Both the position numbers and the translations under genes were made by a program. The notes under the pieces were generated by a model. The model did no database searches. It had not been told where the DNA came from and saw nothing but the letters and a program-made list of their open reading frames with translations. 64,000 nt of DNA from Dehalococcoidia bacterium (GTDB taxonomy: Bacteria; Chloroflexota; Dehalococcoidia; Bin125). Shown in pieces: positions 7,216-17,411 of this stretch. How positions within the stretch are numbered: position 1 is the stretch's first letter; the number at the start of each line of letters is the position of its first letter. The stretch spans positions 1-64,000 of the forward strand of contig JAJEJC010000006.1 of the NCBI GenBank assembly GCA_022828105.1, written 5' to 3'.

Positions 7216-8331
7216 CTATGGCTGCGAAATGTCGAGCACGCCGCGCGCGACCTCGCCGGCCTGCATGGCGCGGAAGGCCTCATTGATCTCGCCGAGCCCG
7301 AAGCGCTTCGAGACCAGGCCCGAGAGGTCGAGCTTGCCCTGGCGGTAGAGATCAAGCAGCTTCGGCATGTGCTCGCGGAAGCGGGTCGAGCCGTACATGC
7401 AGCCGATCGCCTTCTTCTCCTGCAAGAACTCGGGTCCGGGCAGCGCGACCTCGGAACCCAGTGGCATCATCCCGACGATGCAGGCGGTGCCGCCGGCGCG
7501 GACCATGTCCCAGGCCTGGCGCGCCGCGTGCACGTTGCCGATCGCCTCGAACGCAATCTCGACGCCCATGCCCTGGGTCAACTCCTGGACCGCCTCGACC
7601 GCATCCACTTCCGACGCGTTGATTCGGTCGGTCGCCCCGAATTGCTCGGCGAAGTCGAGCTTGTTGTCGAGGATGTCGACCGCGATAATCCGGCTCGCAC
7701 CGGCGATCTTGCAGCCCTGAATCACGTTCAGGCCGACGCCGCCGCAGCCGATCACGGCTACGATCGATCCGCCCGGCACCTTGGCCGTGTAGAGCGCCGC
7801 GCCGACGCCGGTCATCACGCCGCAGCCGACCAGCGCCGCCTCGGCCGGCGGAATGTCCTCGGGAATCTTCAGCACGCCCGACTGTGTCGTCAGCATGTAC
7901 TCGCCGAATGAGCCGACCGAGGCCATCTGCACGACCGGGCGTCCGTCCCAGTTGAGGCGGTCGCGCGCGAGCGCGGCGCCGGCCGGGTCGGGGCAAAGGT
8001 TCGGTTCCCCGCGCAGACACCAGTAGCAGTCGCCGCAGTACGGGCGGAAGGACATGATCACGTTGTCGCCGGGCTGGACGTAGGTCACGTCGTCGCCGAC
8101 TGTCTCGACCACGCCGGCCGCCTCGTGTCCCAGCACCGCCGGCAGGCCGCCGAAGGCCGCCGCCCACTTGCCGTCGACAAAGTGCAGGTCGCTGTGGCAG
8201 ACGCCCGAGGTCGTGGTGCGCACGAGGACTTCGCCAGGTTGCGGGTCGCGCACGTTGATGTCGTGCACCTCAAGCACCGAACGGTCGCCGTCCTTCTCCT
8301 GGTTGGCCGGATCAAAAATGGCAGCCTTCAT
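7216..8331 (-). CDS. Zinc-dependent alcohol dehydrogenase (class III-like MDR family)
   Basis: This 371-residue medium-chain dehydrogenase oxidises an alcohol or thiol-hemiacetal with NAD(P). Catalytic zinc ligands are C45, H69 (in GHEAAG) and C170. The structural zinc site is C99, C102, C105 and C113. The cofactor motif GCGGVG lies at 195-200. The pattern fits S-(hydroxymethyl)thiol dehydrogenases and the NDMA-dependent actinobacterial/Chloroflexi alcohol dehydrogenases; the substrate is unproven. ATG 8331 follows GGAAGGA and is preferred over the longer reading from 8370. The gene ends at a strong terminator and is probably monocistronic. Confidence 0.88.
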   Translation of the reverse strand: MKAAIFDPANQEKDGDRSVLEVHDINVRDPQPGEVLVRTTTSGVCHSDLHFVDGKWAAAFGGLPAVLGHEAAGVVETVGDDVTYVQPGDNVIMSFRPYCGDCYWCLRGEPNLCPDPAGAALARDRLNWDGRPVVQMASVGSFGEYMLTTQSGVLKIPEDIPPAEAALVGCGVMTGVGAALYTAKVPGGSIVAVIGCGGVGLNVIQGCKIAGASRIIAVDILDNKLDFAEQFGATDRINASEVDAVEAVQELTQGMGVEIAFEAIGNVHAARQAWDMVRAGGTACIVGMMPLGSEVALPGPEFLQEKKAIGCMYGSTRFREHMPKLLDLYRQGKLDLSGLVSKRFGLGEINEAFRAMQAGEVARGVLDISQP

Positions 8332-8440
8332 ATTGGGTCCTTCCCAGGGATTTCGTTCCAATCGCCGCACTCTCCGGCGCGGCCACGCCCCATGTTAGGC
8401 GAGCCTGATCCGGCGAACAACACGCCTGAGCCGCGGGTCC

Positions 8441-8785
8441 CTAGCCCGGCGGCAGCAAGCCAAACAACCGCCGCTTCTTCGCCGGCGGCTGGCGGCGTTC
8501 CTGCACCTGCTGAGCCGCGAGCTGGACCAGTTCCAGCATTCCCCGCGCCGACCAGCGATCCTGCTCCAGCCAGGCGGCCAACTTCGCGTCGGCGACGGCG
8601 ACATTGCCGTCGATCCGGCGCTGATGAAATCGCTCAAGCCGCCGCACGATCCGGTACGCCGTCAGCGAGAACTTGACCATTGCCACGAGAAACACGAATG
8701 CCACCAACGCTGCCCCGATCCCGGCCAGCACCAGCACCGCGTCGCGCAACTCAGCAAGGTCGTCGAAGACTGCCAACTCGACCAT
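8441..8785 (-). CDS. Small single-pass membrane protein
   Basis: This 114-residue protein has one transmembrane helix (about 16-40, with VLAGIGAALVAFVFLVAMV). A basic juxtamembrane segment with a predicted helix follows (RIVRRLERFHQRR), then a glutamine-rich helix and a basic Pro/Lys tail. No known family is recognised. It is divergent from the 36-residue membrane peptide at 8814, with only 28 bases between the starts, so the two share a control region. Function unknown; a scaffold or signalling role is only a guess. Confidence 0.55.
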   Translation of the reverse strand: MVELAVFDDLAELRDAVLVLAGIGAALVAFVFLVAMVKFSLTAYRIVRRLERFHQRRIDGNVAVADAKLAAWLEQDRWSARGMLELVQLAAQQVQERRQPPAKKRRLFGLLPPG

Positions 8786-8813
8786 CGGTTACCCTGTCTC
8801 CCGGAGGCCGACG

Positions 8814-8924
8814 ATGCCCAAGCGAGGACCCGCCGAGAGTCTGATCCTGTTCCAACTGCTGCTTGGCGCCGGTTTCCTCGCCATGGTCGTCTGGACCATC
8901 CTCGCCTGGGCCGGCGCGTTCTAA
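8814..8924 (+). CDS. Tiny membrane protein (36 residues)
   Basis: ATG 8814 follows a perfect GGAGG at 8802-8806. The peptide begins with the polar, basic MPKRGPAES and then carries one strong transmembrane segment, about residues 10-33, with WTILAWAGAF at the end. Its composition and ribosome site argue for a real gene despite its length. It is divergent from the 114-residue membrane protein and converges with the acyl-CoA dehydrogenase 18 bases later. No homologue is recognised; small single-helix proteins of this size are often subunits of respiratory or transport complexes. Confidence 0.5.
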   Translation: MPKRGPAESLILFQLLLGAGFLAMVVWTILAWAGAF

Positions 8925-8941
8925 GCGCCGCCGCCTCGCGC

Positions 8942-10108
8942 CTATGCGAAGTATCGACCCTGGATGTTGCGCGCGATCACCATCCGCTGGATCTGATTGG
9001 CGCCCTCGAAGATCTGGAAGATCTTGGCGTCCCGCATCCACTTCTCCAGCGGCAGCTCCCGCATGAAGCCGACACCGCCGCAGACCTGAACCGCGTCCGT
9101 CGTCACCTTCATCGCCATGTCCGAAGCGAACGTCTTCGCCTTGCTTGCCTCCTCCAGATCGAACGGCTGATTCGAGGCCGCCATTTCGCCCGCTCGCCAG
9201 GTGAGCAGTCGCGCGGCGTCAATTGCGATGTCCATATCGGCCAGCATGAAGCCGACGCCCTGGTGTTCGATCAGCGGACGGCTCATCGTCTTGCGCTCGC
9301 GAGCGTAGTCGGCCGCGTACTCGAACGAGGCACGGGCCAAACCGACCGCGAAGGCGCCAATCCAGGGGCGAGTCGCCGCGAGTGTGCCCAGCGCGCCGCG
9401 ACCGCCCGAACGGAAATCGGGGTCCGGGTCGCCGAGCCGATTCTCCAGCGGGATGCGCACATCGTCGAATGCCAGGTCGGCGGTGTGCGAGGCGCGGATG
9501 CCCATTTTGTCCCACTTCTTGATCTGGCTGAACCCCTCCGCCTCCTTGGGCACCACAAACGCCGACACATCGCGCCAGCCCTCAGAGTCGGATTCCCGCG
9601 CGAAGACCACGGTGATGTCGGCGATCCCGCCTCCGGTGATGAAGCGTTTCGTCCCGTTGAGCACGTACTCGTCGCCGTCGCGCGTGGCCCGCGTCTTGAT
9701 CATCGCCGCGTCCGAGCCGGCGTCCGGCTCGGTCAGCGCCAGCGCGCCCAGCCGCAGCTTGCCGTCCTCGGCGGTGCACTCGGGAATCCAGCGCTCGTTC
9801 TGTTCCGGCGTGCCGATCACCGAAATGGCGGTCGCCGCCAATCCCGAGACCTGCGTGCCCAGCGCGATCCCGGCGCAGCCCCAGCTCAACTCCTCCGCCG
9901 TGATCATCGCGGTGATGCCCGGCTCGGCCGACAGTCCGCCCAGCGGAACGCCCGTCAACCCGATCGCGGCCGCCTTCTCGGCGACGTCCCAGGCATACTC
10001 ATCGCGCTCGTCGTATTCCATGGCGACGGGCCGCACTTCGCTCTTGGCGAATTCGTGCGCCGTCTGCTGGACCATGCGGTCGGCCTCGGAAAGCTGGAAT
10101 GTCGTCAT
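8942..10108 (-). CDS. Acyl-CoA dehydrogenase
   Basis: This 388-residue FAD enzyme introduces the alpha-beta double bond into an acyl-CoA. The N-terminal helical domain is followed by the FAD/substrate segment ALTEPDAGSDAA, then KRFITGGGIAD and the C-terminal helical domain. The catalytic base is Glu368 in IFEGANQIQR, matching the medium/short-chain type. It is the third gene of a minus-strand unit: enoyl-CoA hydratase, DUF2277, acyl-CoA dehydrogenase. Its ATG overlaps the DUF2277 stop by four bases, which suggests translational coupling. Together with the hydratase it gives two consecutive beta-oxidation steps. Chain-length preference cannot be read by eye. Confidence 0.93.
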   Translation of the reverse strand: MTTFQLSEADRMVQQTAHEFAKSEVRPVAMEYDERDEYAWDVAEKAAAIGLTGVPLGGLSAEPGITAMITAEELSWGCAGIALGTQVSGLAATAISVIGTPEQNERWIPECTAEDGKLRLGALALTEPDAGSDAAMIKTRATRDGDEYVLNGTKRFITGGGIADITVVFARESDSEGWRDVSAFVVPKEAEGFSQIKKWDKMGIRASHTADLAFDDVRIPLENRLGDPDPDFRSGGRGALGTLAATRPWIGAFAVGLARASFEYAADYARERKTMSRPLIEHQGVGFMLADMDIAIDAARLLTWRAGEMAASNQPFDLEEASKAKTFASDMAMKVTTDAVQVCGGVGFMRELPLEKWMRDAKIFQIFEGANQIQRMVIARNIQGRYFA

Positions 10109-10380
10109 CGTCGGGTTCGCCTCGCCTGAATCTGTCGGACCGGATGTGTTGAGCTTACGGCGGGTTGCGATGCGCGCTGTTGCAGGGGCGGCAACCGGTT
10201 GAGCAACCGCGCCGTCGCGAACGCGATCTCGTCCACTGCCTGCTCAAACGCTTCCTCATTCTTGGCCGAAGGCCGCGGCATCCCGCTGACCTTGCGGACG
10301 TACTGACGCGCCGCCTCCCGCACCTCCACGGCGCCGGCCGGACCCTCAGGCAAGCGCAATCGCTTGATCGATCTACACAT
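10105..10380 (-). CDS. DUF2277 family protein
   Basis: This 91-residue protein begins MCRSIKRLR and contains REAARQYVRKVSG and NEEAFEQAVDEIAFAT, the conserved DUF2277 features: an N-terminal MCRxIK, then a three-helix domain. The second of two adjacent ATG codons (10380) is chosen because the family begins at MCR. The C-terminal 25 residues are a basic extension not typical of the family. It is tightly packed between the enoyl-CoA hydratase (ten bases upstream) and the acyl-CoA dehydrogenase (four-base overlap). The biochemical role of the family is unknown; the context suggests a link to acyl-CoA metabolism. Confidence 0.8.
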   Translation of the reverse strand: MCRSIKRLRLPEGPAGAVEVREAARQYVRKVSGMPRPSAKNEEAFEQAVDEIAFATARLLNRLPPLQQRASQPAVSSTHPVRQIQARRTRR

Positions 10381-10389
10381 CATTGAATC

Positions 10390-11241
10390 CTAGAAGCCGG
10401 TGAACCTGGGATCGCGCCGCTCGACGAAGGACTGCACGCCTTCGATCCGGTCGAACGAGTTCTGCACCAGCGGCAGCACGCCGCCGGAGAGTTCGAGCGC
10501 CGACTCGTAGTCGAGATTCGCCGTCCGGTAAGCCATCAGCTTGCCCACCTTCTGACCGATTGGCGGACCGTTTTCGACTTCCTGGGCGAACTCGCGGAGC
10601 TGCTCCTGGAAGTCTTCCGGCTCGACGAGGTAGTTGCTGACGCCTGCCTCGTGACCCTCTTCGGCGCTCATGAAGCGGCCGGTGAACATCAACTCCATCG
10701 CCTTGCGCCAGCCGATGATCTTGGGAATCGCCCAGAAGCCTCCCAGGTCCGCGTACAGCCCGCGCTTCACGTAGGCGACCTGGTAGCGGGCGTTCTTGGA
10801 CGCCACGAGCAGGTCGGCCAGGCAGGCCATGTCGAATCCCGCGCCGACGCAGGCGCCGTTGACGCCCGCAATCACAGGAATGTCCAACCGCCGCAGCTCC
10901 GCAAACGTCTTCGTCTCGTAGCGGAAGTTGAGCCGCTGACCCTCGTTGTCGGGATACCCCTCCGGCGCGGGGTTGCCGACCAACGGGTCGGGATTGTCGT
11001 CCCAGAAGTCGATCCCCCGAGCGCCGCCGCCATGATCCATTCCCGCGCAGAATCCGCGGCCCTTGCCCGTGATCACCAGCACCCGCGCCGTCCGGTCCAT
11101 GCGGATCCTGTACAGCGCGTCGAGCATCTCCGAGAGCATCGGAAAGGTCAGCGCGTTCAGCTTCTCCGGGCGGTTGAACTCCATCCAGATCGTGCCCTCC
11201 AGAGCGCCGGTGCGCTCCACGGTGATGAACTCATAAGCCAT
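10390..11241 (-). CDS. Enoyl-CoA hydratase/isomerase family protein
   Basis: This 283-residue crotonase-fold enzyme probably hydrates an enoyl-CoA. The first oxyanion-hole segment is GRGFCAGMD and the second is NGACVGAGFDMACLADL; the C-terminal trimerisation helices follow. An insertion after the first segment (roughly residues 72-105, rich in Gly, Asp and Pro) makes it about 25 residues longer than typical hydratases and may shape the substrate pocket. It leads the minus-strand unit with DUF2277 and acyl-CoA dehydrogenase and lies 28 bases after the LLM gene. Isomerase or dehalogenase activity within the crotonase superfamily cannot be excluded. Confidence 0.88.
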   Translation of the reverse strand: MAYEFITVERTGALEGTIWMEFNRPEKLNALTFPMLSEMLDALYRIRMDRTARVLVITGKGRGFCAGMDHGGGARGIDFWDDNPDPLVGNPAPEGYPDNEGQRLNFRYETKTFAELRRLDIPVIAGVNGACVGAGFDMACLADLLVASKNARYQVAYVKRGLYADLGGFWAIPKIIGWRKAMELMFTGRFMSAEEGHEAGVSNYLVEPEDFQEQLREFAQEVENGPPIGQKVGKLMAYRTANLDYESALELSGGVLPLVQNSFDRIEGVQSFVERRDPRFTGF

Positions 11242-11269
11242 GTGATTGCTCCCTCTGGTCGTGGTCGGG

Positions 11270-12289
11270 TTACTGGAAGTGCGGCATCACGTCGTTGGTG
11301 AAGCGCACGAAGGAATCGTGCGAGAAGGGCGAGGCGATCAGGTAGTCGAGGTCGATCGTCTCGCGCAGTTCCTCGATCTGGTCGATCACCTTCGACGCGC
11401 TGCCGTGGATCACCACCTGGTTGGCATAGCGATCGATACGGTCGTCGACCGATAGCTGCCGTGCCGGGCTGGAGTTGCCGCTGACCTTGTCGTTGGCGTA
11501 GGAGCCAATCGTCCACTGAGCGCCGTTGATCGCGATCTGCTCTGCTTCCTCGTCGGTCTCAGCGACGGCGATCAGCCGCGCCATCGGGATGACTCGGTTG
11601 TCGGTCGAGTGACCATGCTTGTCCAGCGCCTTGAAGTAGTTGCGTCGTTTGTCGCCCAACTCCTGATGCGTGGCGTGAGGGTCCATCAGGATCGAGTAGC
11701 CCTGCTTCGCCGACCAGTCGATCGCATCGGGTCCACCCGCGGCGACCCAGAATGGTGGCGTTGGCTGCTGATGCGGCTTGGGCAGCACCTCGATCTCGTC
11801 GAAGTCGAAGTAGTCGCCGTGCCAGGTGATCCGCTCCTGCCGCCAGGCCTCGAGCACCACCTGCACCGACTCGCGGAATCGCGGATACGATTCCTTGAAC
11901 TCGACCCCGAAGACGCGAAACTCCGTCCGGTCGAACCCGCGTCCCGCGCCCCAGTTGACGCGTCCACCGGAGAGGATGTCGAGCAGCGCCACCTCCTCCG
12001 CGATCCGCAGCGGGTGATAGAACGAGGCCAGCGTCACCGCTGTGCCGATCCGGATGTGCTTGGTCCGTCCCGCCACATGCATGCCCATCAGGTGAACCGA
12101 GGGACAGACCGAGTACGTGGAAAAGTGGTGCTCGGCCAGCCAGACGCAGTCGTAGCCGCTCTCGTCCATGATGTCGATCCGGTTGAGCGCACGCTCATAC
12201 ACGGTCGGCAGCGGCACGCGGCGTCCCGGCCAACTGAAGAACTGCAAGACGCCAAACTGCATCGGGTCGCCATTGACGGACATGCGCAC
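11270..12289 (-). CDS. LLM-class flavin-dependent oxidoreductase
   Basis: This luciferase-like TIM-barrel protein (up to 339 residues) should bind reduced FMN or F420. Seen in the sequence are WLAEHHFSTYSVCPS near the N-terminus, VALLDILSGGRVNWGAGRGF, and a C-terminal half with DQIEELRETIDLDYLIASPF. This layout is that of bacterial luciferase-family monooxygenases acting on small organic substrates. Three closely placed starts exist (12289, 12283, 12262), none with a clear ribosome site. It precedes the enoyl-CoA hydratase unit on the same strand and is one of five LLM genes in the window. The substrate is unknown. Confidence 0.85.
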   Translation of the reverse strand: MRMSVNGDPMQFGVLQFFSWPGRRVPLPTVYERALNRIDIMDESGYDCVWLAEHHFSTYSVCPSVHLMGMHVAGRTKHIRIGTAVTLASFYHPLRIAEEVALLDILSGGRVNWGAGRGFDRTEFRVFGVEFKESYPRFRESVQVVLEAWRQERITWHGDYFDFDEIEVLPKPHQQPTPPFWVAAGGPDAIDWSAKQGYSILMDPHATHQELGDKRRNYFKALDKHGHSTDNRVIPMARLIAVAETDEEAEQIAINGAQWTIGSYANDKVSGNSSPARQLSVDDRIDRYANQVVIHGSASKVIDQIEELRETIDLDYLIASPFSHDSFVRFTNDVMPHFQ

Positions 12290-12313
12290 AGAGTAACGCC
12301 ATGCCCGACCGTC

Positions 12314-13327
12314 TCAGGCCTCCCGCTTGCGCCGCACCGTCACACCCGACAGCGTCTCCAGCACCACCCGATTGCCCAGCAGCGCCGTCACGTCCGACTG
12401 GTCGTAGGCAGGCGCGACCTCGACCACATCCATACCCAACAGATTCGACTCCATGCCGATCCGCCGCACCGCGTCGAGTAACTGCCGCGACGTCAAACCG
12501 CCCGACTCCGGCGTTCCTGTGCCCGGCGCCATGCCCGGATCGACCACGTCCACATCGACCGAGAGGAACACGCCGTCGCAATCGTCGGCAGCCAGTGCCA
12601 GCGCCTCCGTCAGGCACGCGTCGAGCCCGCGTTCGACGACCTCCGTCATCTCGTACCAGCGCATCCGCTGGTCCGCCATCCACTCCAGGATCGGCGGATC
12701 CGGCCAGTAGCCGCGCAACCCGATTTGCAGGAACCGATCGCCGCGGATCGCGCCGCTCATGATCAGCCGCCGCATCGGCGTGCCGTGACCCCACAGGCCG
12801 CCTTCCGAGTCGCCCGTGTCGGCATGCGCGTCGAAGTGGATTAGCGCCAGTCGGCCGAATCCGTGGTGCTTGGCAACCCCCTGCGCCGTCGCGTACGTGA
12901 TCGTGTGATCGCCACCCAGCACGACCGGGATCGCGCCCGCCGCCGACACCTGGCGGCAAGCCTCCATCAACCGTGACAGCCCGCCCTCGCTGTCGAGCTG
13001 GGGCATGTTGACATCGCCGACATCGACCACGCCCAGCTCGCCCAGCGGATCGACTCGCAGCGCGAGGTGCGGCCGGTAGCCGCTGTGCGGCAGATAGTCG
13101 GTTCCGCGAATCGCCTGCGGACCGAAGCGCGCCCCGGGCCGATAGCTCGTCCCCGCGTCGAACGGCGCGCCGACGATCACCGCCTGTGCCCCGGTCAGCG
13201 ACTCCGGCTCTCGCAGGCTCGCGTGCGGCACGCCCAGGTAGGTGTGTCCCGGCCCGTAGCGGTTCGGCGGCCGGTGTTTGCCGTGCGCATCGGCGTACGA
13301 GCCGGGAAGATCGCGTTGGTCGGACAT
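12314..13327 (-). CDS. Agmatinase/arginase-family ureohydrolase
   Basis: This 337-residue binuclear manganese hydrolase cleaves a guanidino group to urea. Metal ligands are visible: H141 in GGDHT, D166, H168 and D170 in FDAHAD, and D258 and D260 in SVDVDVVDP. GTGTPESGG follows. The PFDAGTSYRPGARFGP segment (about 55-70) is typical of agmatinases, so agmatine is the first guess; other guanidino acids are possible. ATG 13327 gives MSDQRDLPGS. A much longer reading reaching 14239 is only an antisense shadow of the NuoEF-like gene. It is divergent from that gene and 24 bases ahead of the LLM gene. Confidence 0.85.
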   Translation of the reverse strand: MSDQRDLPGSYADAHGKHRPPNRYGPGHTYLGVPHASLREPESLTGAQAVIVGAPFDAGTSYRPGARFGPQAIRGTDYLPHSGYRPHLALRVDPLGELGVVDVGDVNMPQLDSEGGLSRLMEACRQVSAAGAIPVVLGGDHTITYATAQGVAKHHGFGRLALIHFDAHADTGDSEGGLWGHGTPMRRLIMSGAIRGDRFLQIGLRGYWPDPPILEWMADQRMRWYEMTEVVERGLDACLTEALALAADDCDGVFLSVDVDVVDPGMAPGTGTPESGGLTSRQLLDAVRRIGMESNLLGMDVVEVAPAYDQSDVTALLGNRVVLETLSGVTVRRKREA

Positions 13328-13414
13328 CGGTCGCCTGCGCCTCCGCTGCTTACCAGGGCGGTACGTAGAATGGTATCCAGCGCGTCCCAGGGGTGAGGAA
13401 AGGCAGGGTCGGCG

Positions 13415-14986
<1,572 letters not shown>

Positions 14987-14998
14987 CCCGCACGTGAC

Positions 14999-17398
14999 TC
15001 AGTCGTCCGTCGACGTGAACCCGCCCCGAGCGATCAACAGCGGCGCCGTCGGCACATCCGACGTGATCTCCAGCGCGTACAACTCTGCGATCTGCTCGTC
15101 GTCGTAGCCCAACTCGGCCAGCACCTCGTGGTTGTGTTCGGCGAACCGCGGCGCGGCGCGCCGAATCGACGGCTCGGTGCGGCTGAATCGCCAGGGCCAA
15201 CTCGGATACGGATACACGCCGATCACCGAGTGGTTGACCCAGCGGTAGAAGCCCCGCTCATGGATGTGCGGATCGTGAAGCACCTGCCAGTTCGCCAGGA
15301 TCGGCGCGGCCGACACGCCCGCCCGCTGCAGTTCCCAGGCAGCCTCGTATTGTTCCCGTTCGCTCGACCACGCCTCGATCGCCAGGTCCAACTCATCGTG
15401 CCGTGCCGTCCGGCCCGCAAGCGTCGAAAGTTCCGAGTCGGCCAGCAGGTCGTCGCGGCCCAGAAGCTGACATAACGACGCCCACTCGTCGCCGCTCTGC
15501 ACCGACACCGCGATCCACGAATCCTCGCCCGCGGCCCGGTACGCGCCCTGCGGCGCGAAGCGCGCGTCCCGATTGCCCTGCGGCCGCCGCACCTCGCCGC
15601 TCGTCTGGTAGGCCATCAACGACTCGAAGAAGTACGCTGCCCCGGCCTCATTCAGCGCCACGTCGATGTACTGACCCGCGCCGGTCTCGTCGCGGTGCTC
15701 CAGCGCCGCCAGGATCGCCACCGTCGCGTGATTGCCCGAGACCGGGTCCGCGTAGAACAGCGGCGTCCGACGCACCTGGCTGGGTTCGTATCCTGTCACC
15801 GAGGCCAGTCCCGACGACGCCTCGATGTTCGATCCGTACGCCGACCAGTCGCGCCACGGTCCGGTCGCCCCGAAGCCCGACATCGACACGTACACGATCC
15901 GCTCGTTTGCTTCGCGCACCGTTTCGTAGTCCAGGCCCAGGTTGGGCATCACGCGGGCCGAGTTGTTCTCCACGAACACGTCCGCCTCGCGCATCAGCTC
16001 CATGAAGATCTGCTTGCCTTCATCCGCCGAGAGGTCCACGATCAAATCGCGCTTGTTGCGATTGAGCAGATTGAAGTACATCGCTCGGTCGTAGGGATAC
16101 TTCTGCGGGTCCTGGGTCGGTCCGGGCATGAACAGCGCCCGCGTCGCCGGACGCGCCGCCCACTCCAGCTTGACTACGTCCGCGCCCAGGTCGCCCAGGT
16201 GCCGACCCACGATCGGCCCGGCCCAGTTGCTCGTCAGCTCCACCACCCGCATCCCGGCAAGCGGCAGATCCGTCGTCGCCATCGCCGGCGGCGGACTCGG
16301 CGCGGGCGTATCGGCGAACTCCACCGACAGCGTCTCCGTGTGCTCACCTAGCGCCGGCGCCGGGCCGCGCCGCTGGGCCGGTGTCGACGACATCAGGTAA
16401 GCAGGACCGGGGAAACGCAGGTCGCCCCACTCGGCGTCTTCGCCCTGCTCCCACCAGCCGCGCGCGGCGAGCTGGATGTTCTCGTCCAGACCCTGCGCGT
16501 CCAGCACCGGCGTACACGCGATCCGCAGCTCCTGGGCCAGCGTCGCCACCTCGACCGAGTCGTGATCCTGCGCCCAGACCTCCACGTCCGCGTAGAGCTG
16601 GGCAAGCTGTCCACGCCACTCGTCGAGATTCGTGATCTCGACCGACTCCATCCGCTCCGGCTGACCGATGAGCAGGAAGATGTTCGGGTTCGGCACCGCG
16701 CGCATGAACAGCGACCAGCCGTCCCGCGTCTTGGTGAAGTCGTGCGGCACCCGGTTCAGCGGCAGCCCGCTCGCGATCCAGGACGAGACCAGCCAGGCGT
16801 GCGCCGACAAATTCGCCTCCAACGCCGAGATCTCGACCGTCTGCCCATGACCCGAACGCCGCCGTTCGCGAATCGCGGTCAGCGCCGCCATCGCCGCATG
16901 CACGCCGGCGTGCAACTCCGACTGCCCGCCGGGCAGCATCAACGGCGCGCCCTCGGGATCGCCGGTGAAGTTCATGTAACCGCCCATCGCCCAGGTGGCG
17001 ATGTCCGATCCGCGCCAGCCGGCGTAGGGCCCTTCCGATCCCCAGGGCGACATCTCCACCCGCACCAGGCGTTCCGGCAGCGTGGTAGGCAACTCGGAGC
17101 GCCAATGCGATTCCTCGTCCAGAATCACGATGTCCGCTGTTCGTGAGAGACCCCGCAGCAACCGCCTTGCCGATTCCGCGTCGGACGGCGCCGCTGACTC
17201 CTTGCCGCTGCTCAGATGCGCCCACGGCCCGCCCCAGGCGCGGCCCTCCGCTGCCCAGTTCCGCAAGTCGGAGCCCTCAGGCGGCTCCAAAACAATCACG
17301 CGAGCGCCGAGATCGGCCAGCAGCTTGGAGCAGTACGCCCCGCCCAGGCCGGAACTCAGATCAACGACGAGCAATCCGTCCAGTGCGCCAGTGCTCAT
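14999..17398 (-). CDS. Fused tandem CaiB/BaiF CoA-transferase
   Basis: This 799-residue protein contains two type-III CoA-transferase units (about 1-355 and 378-799) joined by a Pro-rich linker. Type-III enzymes move CoA between carboxylates through an aspartyl-CoA intermediate. The C-terminal unit keeps the aspartate (D551 in FYADPVSGNH). At the matching place the N-terminal unit has GGQSELHAG (157-165), without Asp. The fusion therefore looks like a covalent pseudo-dimer with one active and one structural or binding half, comparable with two-subunit enzymes such as BbsEF. The substrate is unknown. It converges with the NuoEF-like gene (12 bases) and follows the kinase-like gene on the same strand. 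Confidence 0.85.
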   Translation of the reverse strand: MSTGALDGLLVVDLSSGLGGAYCSKLLADLGARVIVLEPPEGSDLRNWAAEGRAWGGPWAHLSSGKESAAPSDAESARRLLRGLSRTADIVILDEESHWRSELPTTLPERLVRVEMSPWGSEGPYAGWRGSDIATWAMGGYMNFTGDPEGAPLMLPGGQSELHAGVHAAMAALTAIRERRRSGHGQTVEISALEANLSAHAWLVSSWIASGLPLNRVPHDFTKTRDGWSLFMRAVPNPNIFLLIGQPERMESVEITNLDEWRGQLAQLYADVEVWAQDHDSVEVATLAQELRIACTPVLDAQGLDENIQLAARGWWEQGEDAEWGDLRFPGPAYLMSSTPAQRRGPAPALGEHTETLSVEFADTPAPSPPPAMATTDLPLAGMRVVELTSNWAGPIVGRHLGDLGADVVKLEWAARPATRALFMPGPTQDPQKYPYDRAMYFNLLNRNKRDLIVDLSADEGKQIFMELMREADVFVENNSARVMPNLGLDYETVREANERIVYVSMSGFGATGPWRDWSAYGSNIEASSGLASVTGYEPSQVRRTPLFYADPVSGNHATVAILAALEHRDETGAGQYIDVALNEAGAAYFFESLMAYQTSGEVRRPQGNRDARFAPQGAYRAAGEDSWIAVSVQSGDEWASLCQLLGRDDLLADSELSTLAGRTARHDELDLAIEAWSSEREQYEAAWELQRAGVSAAPILANWQVLHDPHIHERGFYRWVNHSVIGVYPYPSWPWRFSRTEPSIRRAAPRFAEHNHEVLAELGYDDEQIAELYALEITSDVPTAPLLIARGGFTSTDD

Positions 17399-17411
17399 TT
17401 CGGCAATCCTC

